From assembly GCA_015062805.1 (NCBI GenBank), contig SUTQ01000003.1, forward strand, positions 62,001 to 126,000: a DNA stretch of 64,000 nt. Direction: 5' to 3'. Positions 9,882 to 20,009 of the stretch are shown here, piece after piece. Under the pieces are notes generated by a model, which searched no databases, was not told the DNA's origin, and was given only the letters and a program-made list of their open reading frames with translations. Each line of letters begins with the position of its first letter. Position 1 is the first letter of the stretch. A program made the translations under genes and the position numbers. The stretch is from Methanosphaera stadtmanae. GTDB taxonomy: Archaea; Methanobacteriota; Methanobacteria; Methanobacteriales; Methanobacteriaceae.

Positions 9882-11111
9882 TCATAATTTATGTTTTAAC
9901 ATTCGCAAGTAACTAGTAAGTTTCCAACTGTTAGAAGTTAAAATTGCATTATTTATATGTATAAAATGTGTAATTTCATTTTTAAACCTATCAACTTTAC
10001 CAGATAACTCTTTTTTTTCATTAAATGTATAATTTTCAATTGTTTTAAGTTGTTTAAATGATGATTTTAACTTGTTTTCTTCTAAAATTGAATTTTCAGA
10101 AATTTTTGCAAAATCTTTTAATCGATAAACATCAATAAATGTATTTTCAAGAACACTTTCCTCAAATAAACATTCTTTTATTAAATTATATTCTTTATTT
10201 TCTTTATTTGGTGGATTATTAATAAAATCTATTATAAAATAGCCATAATCCTCTTTTGTAAAATATTCATCAAGTTGGGTTAATTCAGAAATTATCTTTT
10301 TTATATCTTCATCATCAATATTTTGTTTATAATTAAGATAATCAATAAATTCCTTTTTATAAGAAGATAATGCTTCATTAAAATCATTTTCTCGGAGAAT
10401 TTCAAAAGTTTCTATAAAATGCTTGATATAATCAGATTTTTTTTCATAATTATTGACTTTAACATTTACTCCACCAGAAGCCGAATGATTATAACCATAC
10501 AAGTCTATAGGCAATGTTTGAATATTTTTTATGTTAGTTAAAACTTTTGCAAGAAAAATAGGGTCTTGACCTCTGGATAAATTAGGGAATTTAATCCGAT
10601 GTTTATTCAAAAAACTTCTTTTATAAATATTTTTATAAAATGCCCATGGAATTCCATACTCTTGAGGTAATATTTCAGATTTTTCAGAAAAAAATGTAAA
10701 AAGCGTATTTTTATAATCATAATTTTCTTCAACGGCACCATCTTTATTTATTCTTTTTAGATTAGCTGCGACCATATCAGAATTAGTTTTAATAGCCAAA
10801 TCATACATTGAATTTAATGCATTTTCATCCAAATAAATATCATCAGAATCAAGAAAAGCAATATACTCCCCAGTAGCAAAAGACATACCTTTATTCCTAG
10901 CTTCTCCAGAACCTAAATTTTCTTGGTTTATAATTTTTATAAAATCAAACTCCGAATACTTTTTCAGAATATTTGTGGAGTTATCAGTAGATCCATCATT
11001 GACACAGATTATTTCAATATCATCGATTGTTTGATTTAACACACTATCCAAAGACATTGAAAGGAAATCTGATGAATTGTATACTGGCATTATTACTGAA
11101 ATTTTTACCAT
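9882..11111 (-). CDS. GT2 family glycosyltransferase with C-terminal coiled-coil and SNSWKLT tail (paralogue group D)
   Basis: The N-terminal GT-A domain has ISVIMPVYN, CVNDGSTDNS and FLDSDD near residue 90. The middle contains a signature (PQEYGIPWAFYKNI, then FPNLSRGQDPIFLA) found almost unchanged in the product at 23549-24793, so the two are recent paralogues. The C-terminus is Lys/Glu-rich with coiled-coil character and ends SNSWKLTSYLRMLKHKL. TTGGAG lies 8 nt upstream of the ATG. This is the first gene of the four-gene minus-strand GT block. It is transcribed divergently from the 11436 gene, so its promoter lies in 11112-11435. Confidence 0.88.
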   Translation of the reverse strand: MVKISVIMPVYNSSDFLSMSLDSVLNQTIDDIEIICVNDGSTDNSTNILKKYSEFDFIKIINQENLGSGEARNKGMSFATGEYIAFLDSDDIYLDENALNSMYDLAIKTNSDMVAANLKRINKDGAVEENYDYKNTLFTFFSEKSEILPQEYGIPWAFYKNIYKRSFLNKHRIKFPNLSRGQDPIFLAKVLTNIKNIQTLPIDLYGYNHSASGGVNVKVNNYEKKSDYIKHFIETFEILRENDFNEALSSYKKEFIDYLNYKQNIDDEDIKKIISELTQLDEYFTKEDYGYFIIDFINNPPNKENKEYNLIKECLFEESVLENTFIDVYRLKDFAKISENSILEENKLKSSFKQLKTIENYTFNEKKELSGKVDRFKNEITHFIHINNAILTSNSWKLTSYLRMLKHKL

Positions 11112-11435
11112 GATTTTTGCTCCAAGAGATTAATTAGATAATTCATTAACTATATTTAATACTATTTAAATCTATGATTAAATTACTATATAGATTTTAG
11201 TATGCGGCAATTAAAATTTACTATTAACATAGGATTAATACAGGATTTATTTTAATAAATTTTTTCTATGAATTGGGCAAATGCCCCTATTCTAAGAGAA
11301 TGCCCTTAATATAGATACAATACTTTAATTAATAAAATCTTATATTATCCTTTATATTTTTTAATCATTAACAGTAATTAACATACTTAAAATAAATTAA
11401 TAAAAAATATCTTTAAGAAAATACAATATAATAAC
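11112..11435. promoter_or_regulatory. Divergent intergenic region with a GGGCA/TGCCC palindrome
   Basis: This 324-nt A+T-rich spacer lies between divergent GT operons and has no credible ORF. The only G+C-rich element is GGGCAAATGCCC at 11275-11286, an inverted repeat with 5-bp arms. A further ATGCCC half-copy lies at 11300-11305, 19 nt after the first. Its position between two promoters fits an operator, but no regulator is identified. TATA-like A/T tracts are too frequent here to assign box A elements with confidence. Confidence 0.4.
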
Positions 11436-12713
11436 ATGAAACTCTTCATCAATTTTATAAATTCATTTAAAAATTTTTTTAAAAAAATATTTCTAAAAAA
11501 TAAAATAATAAATGAAGAATATGTTGAAATAGTAAACTTAATGACTGATGACATTAAAAATGGAAACTTTGAAAATTTCGAAGCTTATAATAAAATAAAA
11601 GAATATGATTTATTTGATGAAGATTACTACTTAAAACAATGCACTTTTAAACCAGAAATAGATTCTTTAATACATTATATTTACAAAGGACATAAAATGA
11701 ATTTAAATCCTTGTAAATTATTTAATACTTCATTTTATAGAAGTCGTTCAAATACGGGAAAAAATGAAAATCCCTTAGTTTATTTCGTAAATTATGGAAT
11801 ATATGAAGGTGTTACTCAAGTAAATAAAGATATTTGGCAACCTCCAGCAATTAATAGATTTGAATTAGATAAAAAAATAAAAAAATTTAAATTTTTCGGA
11901 ATCAATCAAGAAGAACGTAAAACAAAAATAATTGTTTCACTAACTTCATATCCTAAAAGAATTCATGAAATAAAATATACAATTTATTCTTTATTGAATC
12001 AAGAGGTTAAACCAGATAAACTTGTATTATGGCTTTCAAAAAATGAATTTCCTAATAGAGAACAAGATTTACCCAAAGAATTATTAAAATTTTTAAAATG
12101 TGGTCTAACAATAAGATGGTGTGATACATTAAAATCATATAAAAAATTGTTACCTTCTTTAAAGTCGTATCCAAACGAAGTTATTGTTACAGCTGATGAT
12201 GATTTATATTATCCTAAAGAATGGTTAAAATTATTATATGATTATCATATTCAGTACCCAAATGAAATACTTACCCATAGATCAAGAAGAATTTCATTTA
12301 ATGAAAATAATATTAAAAAATATTTAGAGTGGGAACTATGTCAAAAAGAAGAAGAGGCTAGTTTTTTAAATTTCTTCACAACTGGAGGCGGTGTTCTTTT
12401 TCCACCAAACTCATTATCTAAAATTGTTGAAAACAAAGAAATATATGAAAAAATATGTCCAACTGGAGATGACATATGGTTTTGGGGCATGGCAATTCTA
12501 AAAGATACAAAAATCCGTGTTGTTAAAAATAATTTGTTTATAGTCACATATGTTAATCCTGCAAGAGACATAGTATTTAATAAAGATACATTATGGTCCT
12601 ATAATGAAAAACATAACGATGAACAATTTAAAGCTTTGTTCGATAAATATCCCGAAATTTATAAAAAAATATTAAAAGATAATCGGATTAATTCTACTAA
12701 TCAGGAGGAATAA
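11436..12713 (+). CDS. Putative GT-A glycosyltransferase with N-terminal repeat region
   Basis: The C-terminal catalytic-looking domain (about residues 165-400) has VSLTSYPKRI, TIYSLLNQ, KLVLWLSKNEFP, KSYKKLLPSL and a DDD metal motif (VTADDDLYY near residue 253). This pattern occurs in bacterial capsule-type glycosyltransferases with a GT-A-like fold. The N-terminal 110 residues carry two tandem units of the type FDEDYYL...LIHYIYKG and FNTSFYR...PLVYFVNYG, a repeat common at the ends of bacterial surface-glycan transferases. No strong SD precedes the ATG. The product starts a plus-strand run that continues with the first SGNH module 1 nt later, which suggests joint action on one glycan. Substrate is unknown. 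Confidence 0.75.
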   Translation: MKLFINFINSFKNFFKKIFLKNKIINEEYVEIVNLMTDDIKNGNFENFEAYNKIKEYDLFDEDYYLKQCTFKPEIDSLIHYIYKGHKMNLNPCKLFNTSFYRSRSNTGKNENPLVYFVNYGIYEGVTQVNKDIWQPPAINRFELDKKIKKFKFFGINQEERKTKIIVSLTSYPKRIHEIKYTIYSLLNQEVKPDKLVLWLSKNEFPNREQDLPKELLKFLKCGLTIRWCDTLKSYKKLLPSLKSYPNEVIVTADDDLYYPKEWLKLLYDYHIQYPNEILTHRSRRISFNENNIKKYLEWELCQKEEEASFLNFFTTGGGVLFPPNSLSKIVENKEIYEKICPTGDDIWFWGMAILKDTKIRVVKNNLFIVTYVNPARDIVFNKDTLWSYNEKHNDEQFKALFDKYPEIYKKILKDNRINSTNQEE

Positions 12714-12714
12714 C

Positions 12715-13623
12715 ATGACATTGAACTTATTGACAGAGGACATTAAATTAAATATGGCAAATCCCAAAGTATTTAAATTCAAAACTAATGCTCAACGATT
12801 TAAAATAAATTTTAAAGTTACTGATATTATTCGAGGTAATTATCCTCATGTAGGAATACCAGCACATGAAGGAATCATGGTTTTATACAGAAAATCAGTA
12901 AATTCACCTCAAAAAGATTTAAAAGAAAGAACTTGGTATAATGTTGAAGCATATACTGAAAGATACGATACAACCGTCTTTATGCATCATTTAGTTAAAC
13001 CTGGTGAAGAATATGAAGTAATGATTTATGGTCCCATATTAAGTAAAATATCTCAATTAGAAATTGAACATCCTGAAGGAACTTTTGCAGAAGAAATTAA
13101 AGAATCACCTAAATCAAAAATATTAGTTGCTGGAGGAACTATGAGTTTTGGTATTGGATGTACAACATCAGCTATGTTATTTTCCAGTATACTATCTCGA
13201 AAATTTAATGCATCAGTAGATCATTTAACATTCAATAATTCAAATTATTTAACTGATATTAATAACTATTATAAAGAAAATAATGAAAAAAATGAATATG
13301 ATATTGGAATTTTAGAATTAGATTATTCAAACCAGAAAGATGAACTTGTTGATACTTATCTTAAAAATGTAATTACAATGATGAAATCACATTGTAAAAA
13401 ATTAATCTGTTGGTATAGTCTCCCACCTTATAGATCATATAAGAAAAATAAAATTAATACTATATTAAATGAAATCCCATCTGAAAATATTATTTTTCAA
13501 GATATATCATACCTATTTGATAAAGAAAATGTAGATATATGCTCATATAGTGGAAATTTCATTAATGATTCAGGGAATATGTTAATTTACAAAAAACTAG
13601 AAGAAATTATTAGGAGTTTATAA
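12715..13623 (+). CDS. SGNH-like companion protein, copy 1 (catalytic Asp/His absent)
   Basis: It matches the layout of the downstream SGNH hydrolase: a beta-rich N-terminal half with G-I-M-V-L-Y, where the partner has the GxDLY motif, and an SGNH-like C-terminal half. Block I reads GGTMSFGIGC near residue 139, so Thr takes the nucleophile position. Block V reads SGNFINDSGNM, where a hydrolase has DxxHYTDYGM, so both catalytic Asp and His are missing. It is probably a non-catalytic partner or carbohydrate-binding protein. GGAGGAA precedes the ATG. It begins 1 nt after the upstream GT stop and ends 1 nt before the hydrolase gene. The 302-residue length is complete. Paralogues lie at 19128 and 32376. 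Confidence 0.65.
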   Translation: MTLNLLTEDIKLNMANPKVFKFKTNAQRFKINFKVTDIIRGNYPHVGIPAHEGIMVLYRKSVNSPQKDLKERTWYNVEAYTERYDTTVFMHHLVKPGEEYEVMIYGPILSKISQLEIEHPEGTFAEEIKESPKSKILVAGGTMSFGIGCTTSAMLFSSILSRKFNASVDHLTFNNSNYLTDINNYYKENNEKNEYDIGILELDYSNQKDELVDTYLKNVITMMKSHCKKLICWYSLPPYRSYKKNKINTILNEIPSENIIFQDISYLFDKENVDICSYSGNFINDSGNMLIYKKLEEIIRSL

Positions 13624-13624
13624 A

Positions 13625-14686
13625 ATGGAATACTTAACCGATATTAATAATTCTCTTAAAAGCATAAACGAAGAAAACGTTGAATATATTGATTTATTTG
13701 ATTATCCGGAATTATTTTATGGAACAACAAATTTTACTACTACACGCCTAAATTTATGTAAATTTCCAAAAGAAGCTCAAGAAGAAATCAAAGATTATGG
13801 TGCTGGAGCAGTAAGTGAAATGAAGAATTTGAATAGTTCGGCATGTGGTGTTCGTTTACGTTTTTTCACTGACAGTAAAAAACTTATTTTTAAAGTAAAA
13901 TTTAAACGCCGATGGGGATATCTTAAAATGGTCAATTGGGGTGGATTTGGTTTTGATGTTTATGGACTGAATAATGAGGAATATATCCATAGAACCGTAT
14001 TTGCACCAAATAACGGTCATAACATATTCGCTGAAACTATTTTACCACCAGAAAATGGACAGTTATGTATCTTCCTTCCAAATTATAACACTATTGAAGA
14101 ATTATATATGGGTATAGAACCTGGAAGTACCATTAAATCATTGAATTATCCTCCAGATAAACGATTACCTGTTTTATTTTATGGAAATTCAGTAACACAA
14201 GGTGCTGCTGCTTCTCATAGTGGAAATAGTTTTCCAAATATTGTGAGTAAAATTTTAAATAGGGATATTTTAAATATATCTTGTTCAGCTTGTTGTAGAG
14301 GAACAGATACTATGGCAGAGCTAATGGGAAAAATTAATTGTCATAGCATAATTATAGATTATACTCGAAATGCTTATAGTACACAAATATTCAAAGATAC
14401 TCACGAAAAATTTTACAAAAAAGTAAGAAGTCTACATCCTGATAAAAAAATAGTTTTGATGACTTCACAAAGCTTCAATCATTGGAGAGACTATGATGAA
14501 TTCGATGAAATAGTTGCCCAAACTTATAAAAATTCTATTGACAGAGGAGAAAATACTGAAATAATAAATCAAAAGCAATTATTTAATGATGAAGATTATG
14601 ATATTATAGCAATCGATTCAACACATTACACAGATTATGGAATGCATAAAATAGCGAAAAAAATATGTGAATTAATTGAAAAATAG
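13625..14686 (+). CDS. GxDLY/SGNH-family hydrolase, copy 1 (predicted glycan acyl-esterase)
   Basis: It is predicted to remove acyl groups from a carbohydrate. The N-terminal domain has GFDVY, matching the GxDLY motif that names that family. The C-terminal SGNH domain has block I YGNSVTQGA with the nucleophile Ser near residue 190. A GMA/GNS-type SGNSFPNIVS stretch and the CCRGT oxyanion region follow. The catalytic dyad is Asp331 and His334 in DSTHYTDYGM. The 353-residue length suits the GxDLY plus Lipase_GDSL_3 architecture. GGAG lies about 8 nt before the ATG, and the gene starts 1 nt after the companion's stop, so the two are probably made together. No signal peptide is seen, so it may act in the cytoplasm on lipid-linked or nucleotide-linked glycan. 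Substrate is inferred. Confidence 0.82.
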   Translation: MEYLTDINNSLKSINEENVEYIDLFDYPELFYGTTNFTTTRLNLCKFPKEAQEEIKDYGAGAVSEMKNLNSSACGVRLRFFTDSKKLIFKVKFKRRWGYLKMVNWGGFGFDVYGLNNEEYIHRTVFAPNNGHNIFAETILPPENGQLCIFLPNYNTIEELYMGIEPGSTIKSLNYPPDKRLPVLFYGNSVTQGAAASHSGNSFPNIVSKILNRDILNISCSACCRGTDTMAELMGKINCHSIIIDYTRNAYSTQIFKDTHEKFYKKVRSLHPDKKIVLMTSQSFNHWRDYDEFDEIVAQTYKNSIDRGENTEIINQKQLFNDEDYDIIAIDSTHYTDYGMHKIAKKICELIEK

Positions 14687-14735
14687 AAAATATTAGATCT
14701 TCCTGTTAAAAAAAAATGTTTATTCTGGTGTTTAA

Positions 14736-17700
14736 ATGATAAAAAAAATTAAAAATAAAATTTTAGAGAATAGTGGTAGTTATAAATATTATAAAAATAA
14801 ATATCAAACTTTAAAATCTCAAAATAAAGAAAAGGACAAAAAAATTAAAGAATTGAATAATGAAATTAAATTAAAAGACTTATCCATTACCAGATTACAA
14901 AATGAAAAACATGAACTTTCTACACAAAACATCCCCCAATCTTCTGATTCGGAATTTTTAGTAAATATTGAAAATACTGAAGGTCTGTTCACAGAAAACA
15001 AACTATTTGAAGATTTTGAATATGCTTTTTCCATAATTATTCCATTATTTAATTCTGAAAGATATTTAGAACAATGTATAATCTCAATTATCAATCAAAC
15101 CATCAATTTTAAAGAAAATGTGGAATTGATATTAATTGATGATGGAAGCAATGATTCAACAAAAGATATAAGTTTTAAATACAAAGAATTATATCCAACC
15201 AATATTTTTGTATACTCCCAAGAACATCAAGGTCAATCCATAGCACTTAATAATGGAATAAAATATTCAACAGGAAAATACATTAATTTCTTAGATAGTG
15301 AAGATTATTTGTCCAAAAATTGTCTTGAAGAAGTCTATAAATTTTTCCAGGAAAATAAAGAAATAGATGTAGTGAGTATTCCTATAAAAAATTTCGGTAG
15401 AAAAAACGATGGAGATTTATTCAACAACAAATTTAAATCAAAAGAAAATATTATTGATATCATCGAATCACCAGATTATCTCCAGTTTAAACTTTCATCT
15501 ACATTTATTAAATCAGAAGTTATTAAAAATGAAAATTACTCCTTTGAAGAAAAATTAAATGTATTAGAAGATTTTACATTTATAAATAAAATTTTATTAG
15601 ATAAGAAAAAATTAGGTTTAATAAAAAATGCAGTTTATCACAATAGACAAAGATTAGATTTCACATCAAAAGAAGATGAAATAATGAGGAATGACTCTTA
15701 TTTAAACGATGTGAAAAAAAGTATAGATATATTACTTGAATCTTGCGATAAAGAGGATAATGTACCTCTTTTTATTCAAAATTTAATTATCATTATTTCA
15801 TATAACCTAATAAATACAGATAACACTTTAAATGACGATACAACTCGGAAAATTAAATCAATAATTGCAAAAATTTTAGAAAATGTTGATGTGGATACTA
15901 TTAATTCAAATAATTACTTAGATAATCAATCTAAATTAATCTTGATTTACCTAAAAAATAATGAAAAAAAATCTATAGATATCAGTGAAGATAATAAAGT
16001 TTCATTAACCAGTAATGATATTACTTTAGACACATTAAATAATCATAAAATATATATCCAAAACTTTAGCAACAACGATGAAACAATAAAAATTACCGGT
16101 TTCTTCGGAACAAATTTCAATGATGAATTAATCAACTTAAAGTTTATTAAAGAGTACGATGATACAACAGAAGAATACAACTGTGAAATCAATTCAATAG
16201 TGAAAAAATCATTTTTAAACCTTGACTGGTTTTTTGAACATAACTTTTTTGTAGAGGTACCATTTAATAAAAATGATAATGCAAATTGTTATTTTAATAT
16301 AATTTATGAAAATACAAATGAAAAAATCATGATTAAACCTGAAATAACAAAAAAAGAGGTTAATCTTTTAAAAGAACAGAAAAATATTGTAATAAACCCT
16401 TATTTAATCACTATTAATAAAGATTCTTTTACTATAGAACATGGATATAACTTTTCAATCATTATTGCAATTTACAATACTGGAGAATATTTATATGAAA
16501 CAATTGATTCAGTTATTGGACAAACCTTATCATTTGAAGATAATGTTCAACTTATTCTAGTTGATGATGGTAGTGAAGATAATTCTAAAGAAATCTGTTT
16601 AAATTATCAGAAGCAATACCCTAACAATATAGTTGTTTTATCCCAAACAAATTCTGGCCAAGCTGTAGCTAGGAATAATGGTTTAAACTATGCAAAAGGA
16701 AAATACATTAATTTTTTAGATAGTGATGACTATATATCTGAAAATACATTAGAAACTGTTCTGACATTTTTCAATAAACATGAAAAAGAAATTGACATGG
16801 TTGCTATGCCAATTAAAATGTTCGGAAGATTAAACAAATATCATATTTTACAAGGAAAATTCCATAGAGAAAGGGTAATTGATCTTGAACTTGAACCAAA
16901 TAATCCTCAATTATCCGCTTCATCAGCATTTTTTAAGAACGAATTATTCCCTAAATTTAAATTTGCTGAAGATATGATTACATCTGAAGATTCTATAATG
17001 ATTAATAAAATTTTACTAGAAAAACAGAAATTTGGAGTAATAAATTCTGCAACTTATTATTATCGAAAAAGATTTGATTCTAGTTCTACAATAGATAATT
17101 CAATTCGTCAAAAAGAATTTTACACAGAAAAAATCAAAAACTATTTTATGGCATTGGAAGAGTACTCTTACGCAAAATTAGGTAAGATACCTTTATTTAT
17201 CCAATACCTAATTGCATATGATATCCAATGGCTTCTTAAAGAACCCGAATTAAAACTGTTAAACAACGAGGAAAGAGAAGATTTTATCAATCAAGTGAAA
17301 TATGTAATTTCAAATTTAGATGAACAGGTTATCTTTAAAAATCAATATGTTTCAAATGATGTTTTCAAAAATTTCTTCTATTATTTAATGAAAGGAAATT
17401 TTGATGTGAAACCTAAAAAAGATACTGTAGAAATATTCATAGGTAATAAAAGAATTGATAACTTAAAAATCCATAGCTTTTGGTTAGATATCGTTGAGAT
17501 TAAGGGTAATCTTTTGAATATTTCAGGATTATTGAGCAGTTATTTTCCTTCTGATCTTTTAGAAATTACTGCTGTTAAAGAAGATTACGATAATAATGTA
17601 ATTGATGAATATACTGGAAAAAAAGTGGAATACTCTGCAGATCAAGATGTGAAATTTTTAGATTATACTTGGCAATATAAGTATTTCTTTGACTTACATA

Positions 17701-19112
17701 TTCCAATTGAAGAAAATGAAAAATCTAACATAAAAATTTATGCAAATTATCATGAAAAAGATACAGACATACTAATATCTTGTCCATTGAACGTAAACTT
17801 TAAAAGACATTGCAGATTATCCAAAAATAGCAAATATATAGCAAAAGATTCACATATATTAACTTTCGAAAACAACACTTTTAAATTAGAAGGTTATCGC
17901 TATAAAAAGATGCGCGAATATGAACAGGAAGTATGTGAAAATATTGAAAAAGAAAAACCATTTGAATACCAATCTTTATTAAAATTAAGAAAACATTATT
18001 CAATATTATATTACATTAAAAACAAATTTTATAAAAAGCCAATTTATCTATTCATGGATAGATCAAATCATGCCGATGATAATGCAGAACATTTGTTTAG
18101 ATATGCAGTAAAACAAAAAGACAATATCAAAAAATTTTTCATAGTAGGTAACGATTCAGAACTAAGTAAGCTAAATAAAATAGGACCAACCCTAAAATAC
18201 AACTCATTCAAACATAGGTTAGTGTATTTACTTGCAGATAAAGTAATTTCATCACATCCTGATGAATATGTTTTAAATCCATTCTTTGAAGTCGATGAAG
18301 ATCAAAGAGATTTCATGAATAGTTTAATTACATCCGAAACATATTTTTTACAACATGGGGCAACATTAGGAAATGTTTCCGACTGGTTACATAAATATGA
18401 TAAAAATCTATCATTACTAGTGACTATTTCAGATAAAGAACATGATTCATTTTTAGAAAAAGGATATAATTACGACGAAAACATTATACAAACATTAGGT
18501 TTCCCACGATATGATAATCTATCCAACGATCCGAAAAAACAGATATTGATAATTCCTACTTGGAGACAAGACTTGGAAGTCAGTGAAGATGTTTTCAAAA
18601 ATTCTAGTTATTTCAAAAATATTACAGGTATATTAAATAATAAGGAATTGAGAAATAAATTGAAAGAAAAAGGTTATAAAATAGTATTTAAACCACATCC
18701 TAGATTAGAAAATAAAATACGTAACAGCAAAAAAAGGTTTATTGATTTATTTGAAATTGATGATGAAATAATTATATCACAAAATGAATCATATCAAGAT
18801 TTATTCAGAGAATCCAATATATTAATTACTGATTACTCATCAGTCGCATTTGATTTTGCTTACCTTAAAAAACCTATAATTTATTTCCAACCTAATGATG
18901 ATTATCATCACGGAAAAGGATATTTTGAATTTGAAACTATGGGCTTTGGAGAAGTAATTAAAGATAAAAACAAATTATTCAATAAAATAGATTATTATTT
19001 AGATAATGATTTTAAAATGGAAAACAAATATGTTGAAAGAGTTGAAACATTCTTCAAATTCACTGATAAAAATAATTGTGAAAGAGTATACAACTGGATA
19101 AAAGAACATTAA
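14736..19112 (+). CDS. Three-domain protein: GT2, GT2 and CDP-glycerol glycerophosphotransferase (TagF)-like
   Basis: This very long (1458-residue) predicted glycan polymerase or assembly enzyme begins with a charged coiled-coil (about 20-70). GT2 domain 1 starts near residue 98 (FSIIIPLFN) and has an altered metal site, LDSEDYL, near 186. A beta-rich linker leads to GT2 domain 2 near 574 (FSIIIAIYN) with an intact LDSDDYI near 661. Another beta-rich linker precedes the C-terminal domain (about 1100-1455). That domain has FMDRSNHADDNAEHL, LQHGATLG near 1207, FKPHPR and ITDYSSVAFDFAYLKKP near 1365, the hallmark of the TagF/TagB glycerophosphotransferases of teichoic acid synthesis. TGGTG precedes the ATG. 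Domain order suggests alternating sugar and polyol-phosphate addition. CDP-glycerol as donor is inferred. Confidence 0.85.
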   Translation: MIKKIKNKILENSGSYKYYKNKYQTLKSQNKEKDKKIKELNNEIKLKDLSITRLQNEKHELSTQNIPQSSDSEFLVNIENTEGLFTENKLFEDFEYAFSIIIPLFNSERYLEQCIISIINQTINFKENVELILIDDGSNDSTKDISFKYKELYPTNIFVYSQEHQGQSIALNNGIKYSTGKYINFLDSEDYLSKNCLEEVYKFFQENKEIDVVSIPIKNFGRKNDGDLFNNKFKSKENIIDIIESPDYLQFKLSSTFIKSEVIKNENYSFEEKLNVLEDFTFINKILLDKKKLGLIKNAVYHNRQRLDFTSKEDEIMRNDSYLNDVKKSIDILLESCDKEDNVPLFIQNLIIIISYNLINTDNTLNDDTTRKIKSIIAKILENVDVDTINSNNYLDNQSKLILIYLKNNEKKSIDISEDNKVSLTSNDITLDTLNNHKIYIQNFSNNDETIKITGFFGTNFNDELINLKFIKEYDDTTEEYNCEINSIVKKSFLNLDWFFEHNFFVEVPFNKNDNANCYFNIIYENTNEKIMIKPEITKKEVNLLKEQKNIVINPYLITINKDSFTIEHGYNFSIIIAIYNTGEYLYETIDSVIGQTLSFEDNVQLILVDDGSEDNSKEICLNYQKQYPNNIVVLSQTNSGQAVARNNGLNYAKGKYINFLDSDDYISENTLETVLTFFNKHEKEIDMVAMPIKMFGRLNKYHILQGKFHRERVIDLELEPNNPQLSASSAFFKNELFPKFKFAEDMITSEDSIMINKILLEKQKFGVINSATYYYRKRFDSSSTIDNSIRQKEFYTEKIKNYFMALEEYSYAKLGKIPLFIQYLIAYDIQWLLKEPELKLLNNEEREDFINQVKYVISNLDEQVIFKNQYVSNDVFKNFFYYLMKGNFDVKPKKDTVEIFIGNKRIDNLKIHSFWLDIVEIKGNLLNISGLLSSYFPSDLLEITAVKEDYDNNVIDEYTGKKVEYSADQDVKFLDYTWQYKYFFDLHIPIEENEKSNIKIYANYHEKDTDILISCPLNVNFKRHCRLSKNSKYIAKDSHILTFENNTFKLEGYRYKKMREYEQEVCENIEKEKPFEYQSLLKLRKHYSILYYIKNKFYKKPIYLFMDRSNHADDNAEHLFRYAVKQKDNIKKFFIVGNDSELSKLNKIGPTLKYNSFKHRLVYLLADKVISSHPDEYVLNPFFEVDEDQRDFMNSLITSETYFLQHGATLGNVSDWLHKYDKNLSLLVTISDKEHDSFLEKGYNYDENIIQTLGFPRYDNLSNDPKKQILIIPTWRQDLEVSEDVFKNSSYFKNITGILNNKELRNKLKEKGYKIVFKPHPRLENKIRNSKKRFIDLFEIDDEIIISQNESYQDLFRESNILITDYSSVAFDFAYLKKPIIYFQPNDDYHHGKGYFEFETMGFGEVIKDKNKLFNKIDYYLDNDFKMENKYVERVETFFKFTDKNNCERVYNWIKEH

Positions 19113-19127
19113 ATTAAAGTTGATAAT

Positions 19128-20009
19128 ATGAAAATTGAGTTATTACCTGAAAAAACTAATGAAAAAGATGTGCAATTTAGCAATCCATTAGTATTTCATT
19201 TAAAAACTAATTCAGAAAAAATTGAAATAGAATATGAAGTAACTGATATTATTAATGGAAATTTTCCACACGTTAGTTTGAACTCTAGAGAAGGAATACA
19301 TTTACTCTACAAAAAGGATGGATGGAAAAATTTTGATATTGATTATAAAAATTCAAAATTTTCTCTAGATTTAACCGATAAACTCAATGAAGAAAATACC
19401 TGTGAAATTTTAATTTATGGACCAATTTTAAGTAATCTGGGGAAATTATCATTAAGAATAAATGATAACTGTTACTTGGAACAAATAAAGAACAAAGATA
19501 ACATACTTATAGCTGGTGGTATTCATAGTTTAGGAATAGGATGTAATGCTGTTAGTACAATGTTTTCTACAATTGTTTCAAGAAAAATGAATTTAGAACC
19601 ACATTATCTGGTTTATTATAATAGAAATTTTTTAGAACAGTTATACAAATATTTTAAAGATTTAAGTGAGTTTCCTAAATATAAGTATGGAATTCTTGAA
19701 CTTGATTATGTGTTCCAGGATAATGTCTTTGTTGATAGACACTTGAAACAAGTGATAAATTTCATGATGAAATCCTGCGAAAATCTTATTTGTTGGTATA
19801 CATTACCTCCAAATCAAAAGAATAAGAAAAATAAGATTTTTAACATACTAGAACCTATATTAAATGGTGAAAATATAATCTTGGAAGATTCATCATTTAT
19901 TTATGAACCGAAATATGCTGACATGTGCACATATAGTAATAATTTTATTAACGATACGGGAAACATAATGATTTATAAAAGAATTGTTAAAAATTTGGAG
20001 GTTCTTTAA
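19128..20009 (+). CDS. SGNH-like companion protein, copy 2 (catalytic residues absent)
   Basis: A 293-residue paralogue of the products at 12715 and 32376. The N-terminal half has REGIHLLY, matching the GxDLY position. Block I reads GGIHSLGIGC near residue 129, with Ile instead of the nucleophile. The C-terminal block is NNFINDTGN, lacking the Asp-x-x-His pair. It also keeps the family's central LELDY and LICWYTLPP motifs, which all three companions share. The conservation of these suggests a retained non-catalytic role. A GTTGAT Shine-Dalgarno precedes the ATG. The following hydrolase gene begins on the next base after its stop. Confidence 0.62.
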   Translation: MKIELLPEKTNEKDVQFSNPLVFHLKTNSEKIEIEYEVTDIINGNFPHVSLNSREGIHLLYKKDGWKNFDIDYKNSKFSLDLTDKLNEENTCEILIYGPILSNLGKLSLRINDNCYLEQIKNKDNILIAGGIHSLGIGCNAVSTMFSTIVSRKMNLEPHYLVYYNRNFLEQLYKYFKDLSEFPKYKYGILELDYVFQDNVFVDRHLKQVINFMMKSCENLICWYTLPPNQKNKKNKIFNILEPILNGENIILEDSSFIYEPKYADMCTYSNNFINDTGNIMIYKRIVKNLEVL

